From: Actinomycetes bacterium
Lineage (GTDB): Bacteria > Actinomycetota > Actinomycetes > Actinomycetales > Microbacteriaceae
Length of the DNA: 6,045 bases
Direction: 5' to 3'
Assembly (NCBI GenBank): GCA_021793715.1
Contig: JAJYSF010000064.1
Span: 1 to 6,045, forward strand
Shown here: positions 5,638 to 6,045 of the stretch, piece by piece
How the letters are laid out: every line of letters starts with the position of its first letter
Position numbering within the stretch: the stretch's first letter is position 1
Program-made: the position numbers and the translations under genes
The notes under the pieces: generated by a model
Seen by the model: the letters and a program-made list of their open reading frames with translations, nothing else
Told to the model about the DNA's origin: nothing
Databases searched by the model: none

Positions 5638-5643
5638 ACCGTA
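5638..5643 (-). promoter_or_regulatory. Possible -10 box of the thiamine operon
   Basis: On the minus strand TACGGT (5643-5638) fits the actinobacterial TANNNT pattern. A start about seven bases downstream (near 5631) would place the mRNA 5' end a few bases before the TPP aptamer at 5626, which is sensible spacing. No -35 element is convincing at 16-18 bases. This is a placement argument only. Confidence 0.3.
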
Positions 5644-5681
5644 GCGGACACCCTTACGGTCATGCGTACCCGAAGTCCGCG

Positions 5682-5687
5682 TATACT
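5682..5687 (+). promoter_or_regulatory. Likely -10 box of nadA
   Basis: TATACT in the context GCGTATACTTC is a near-perfect -10 hexamer. It would start transcription near 5693-5695, leaving a ~32-base leader before the nadA ATG. I see no good -35 at 17-19 bases. The inverted repeat at 5687-5707 begins at the last base of this box. Confidence 0.5.
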
Positions 5688-5707
5688 TCAGGTCACAGCT
5701 ACCTGAA
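5687..5707 (+). promoter_or_regulatory. Inverted repeat, putative operator of nadA
   Basis: TTCAGGT (5687-5693) and ACCTGAA (5701-5707) form a perfect 7-bp inverted repeat with a 7-base spacer. The half-site centres are 14 bases apart, a little over one helical turn, suiting a dimeric regulator. It overlaps the -10 box edge and the predicted transcription start of nadA, where a bound repressor would block initiation. NAD synthesis genes in actinobacteria are often controlled by NrtR, a NUDIX-related repressor sometimes encoded in the nad operon. Assignment to NrtR is inference; I do not recall the motif well enough to match it. Confidence 0.5.
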
Positions 5708-5725
5708 CCACAGTGAGGACCACGC

Positions 5726-6045
5726 ATGCCCGCCACCCGCGTCACGCTCGGCCCCTCCGTGGCCGATGCGATCTCCGCTTCCCCGGACGACTCCTGCACG
5801 ACCGATCTCGCCGAGCCGCCCTGGTCTTTTGACGACGTGCCCGGCTACGGTCCCGGGTCGTCGATGGCGGATCCGTTCCCGCAGCACGCTCCCGTCCAAA
5901 GGGACCTGCCGCCCACCTACCGCGACGCCTCGGACGACGAGCTGCACGCGCGGATCCGTGTCGCCCGGGAGGAACTCGGCGAGCGCGTCGTGATTCTCGG
6001 CCACTTCTACCAGCGCGACGAGGTCGTGCAGCACGCCGACTACGT
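5726..6045 (+). CDS. nadA: Quinolinate synthase NadA, N-terminal part (3' end outside window)
   Basis: The frame from ATG 5726 is open to the right edge (106 codons plus two bases). NadA is the [4Fe-4S] enzyme that condenses iminoaspartate with dihydroxyacetone phosphate to quinolinate, the second step of de novo NAD synthesis. Residues 88-107 carry the hallmark first-domain motif VVILGHFYQRDEVVQHADYV; the GHFYQ histidine and tyrosine are substrate-binding residues in known NadA structures. It is preceded by a helix, DDELHARIRVAREELGER. The first ~65 residues form a leader typical of actinobacterial NadA, with WSFDDVPGYGPGSSMADPFP as its recognisable block. The three iron-sulfur cysteines would lie off-window. 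The start is supported by GAGG at 5715-5718, seven bases before the ATG. The gene is divergent from the thiamine operon with about 100 bases between the aptamer and this ATG. nadB and nadC usually follow in this group. Confidence 0.94.
   Translation, partial: MPATRVTLGPSVADAISASPDDSCTTDLAEPPWSFDDVPGYGPGSSMADPFPQHAPVQRDLPPTYRDASDDELHARIRVAREELGERVVILGHFYQRDEVVQHADY

Noticed and set aside
5547..5663. Longer ThiM starting at 5663 or 5555
   Set aside because: This stretch is the TPP aptamer and its leader; the Shine-Dalgarno at 5561-5556 fits ATG 5546 only.
5699..6034. A 111-codon minus-strand open frame
   Set aside because: It is antisense to nadA, whose NadA motif and ribosome site are clear; the translation shows no family features.

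Overview
The window is high-GC DNA whose proteins and gene arrangements look like a Gram-positive actinobacterium, most likely of the Microbacteriaceae (a Microbacterium-like genome). This rests on protein resemblance recalled from memory; no search was run. The two ends cut genes: a CPBP-family membrane protease enters from the left and quinolinate synthase NadA leaves on the right.

Left part (1-1345): the 3' end of the CPBP gene (+ strand) converges on a two-gene minus-strand unit of two different NUDIX hydrolases. These are joined by a 4-base GTGA stop/start overlap. Between the convergent genes sits the first copy of a dispersed palindrome: a perfect 23-bp stem with a 13-base loop.

Middle part (1346-2658): this is a worn accessory patch. 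It holds two more copies of the palindrome (one inverted, one with duplicated arms), a GC-rich hairpin and a truncated DUF559/AbiEi-like gene fragment. It also holds a complete ypeA-like acetyltransferase gene and the 45-codon tail of a second acetyltransferase. That tail ends in a GTGA overlap with ypeA, which fixes the ypeA start at 2341. Both broken genes lie near palindrome copies, so this looks like a site of past rearrangement.

Right part (2659-5626): a minus-strand thiamine salvage operon. A compact TPP riboswitch precedes thiM (hydroxyethylthiazole kinase). thiM overlaps by 4 bases (ATGA) a single 705-residue protein that fuses ThiE, ThiD and TenA. Together they would activate salvaged thiazole and pyrimidine and join them into thiamine phosphate. 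The thiM Shine-Dalgarno lies inside the riboswitch aptamer, which points to translational control by TPP.

Far right (5627-6045): a short divergent intergenic region, then nadA on the + strand. It has a good -10 box and a perfect 7-7-7 inverted repeat that would cover the transcription start, a likely operator for an NAD-pathway repressor.

Across the window the palindrome GGATCC occurs 17 times. It appears in more than one reading frame and is often made from the otherwise unfavoured codon pair GGA-TCC. The best candidates for something undescribed are the dispersed palindrome family and this hexamer bias.
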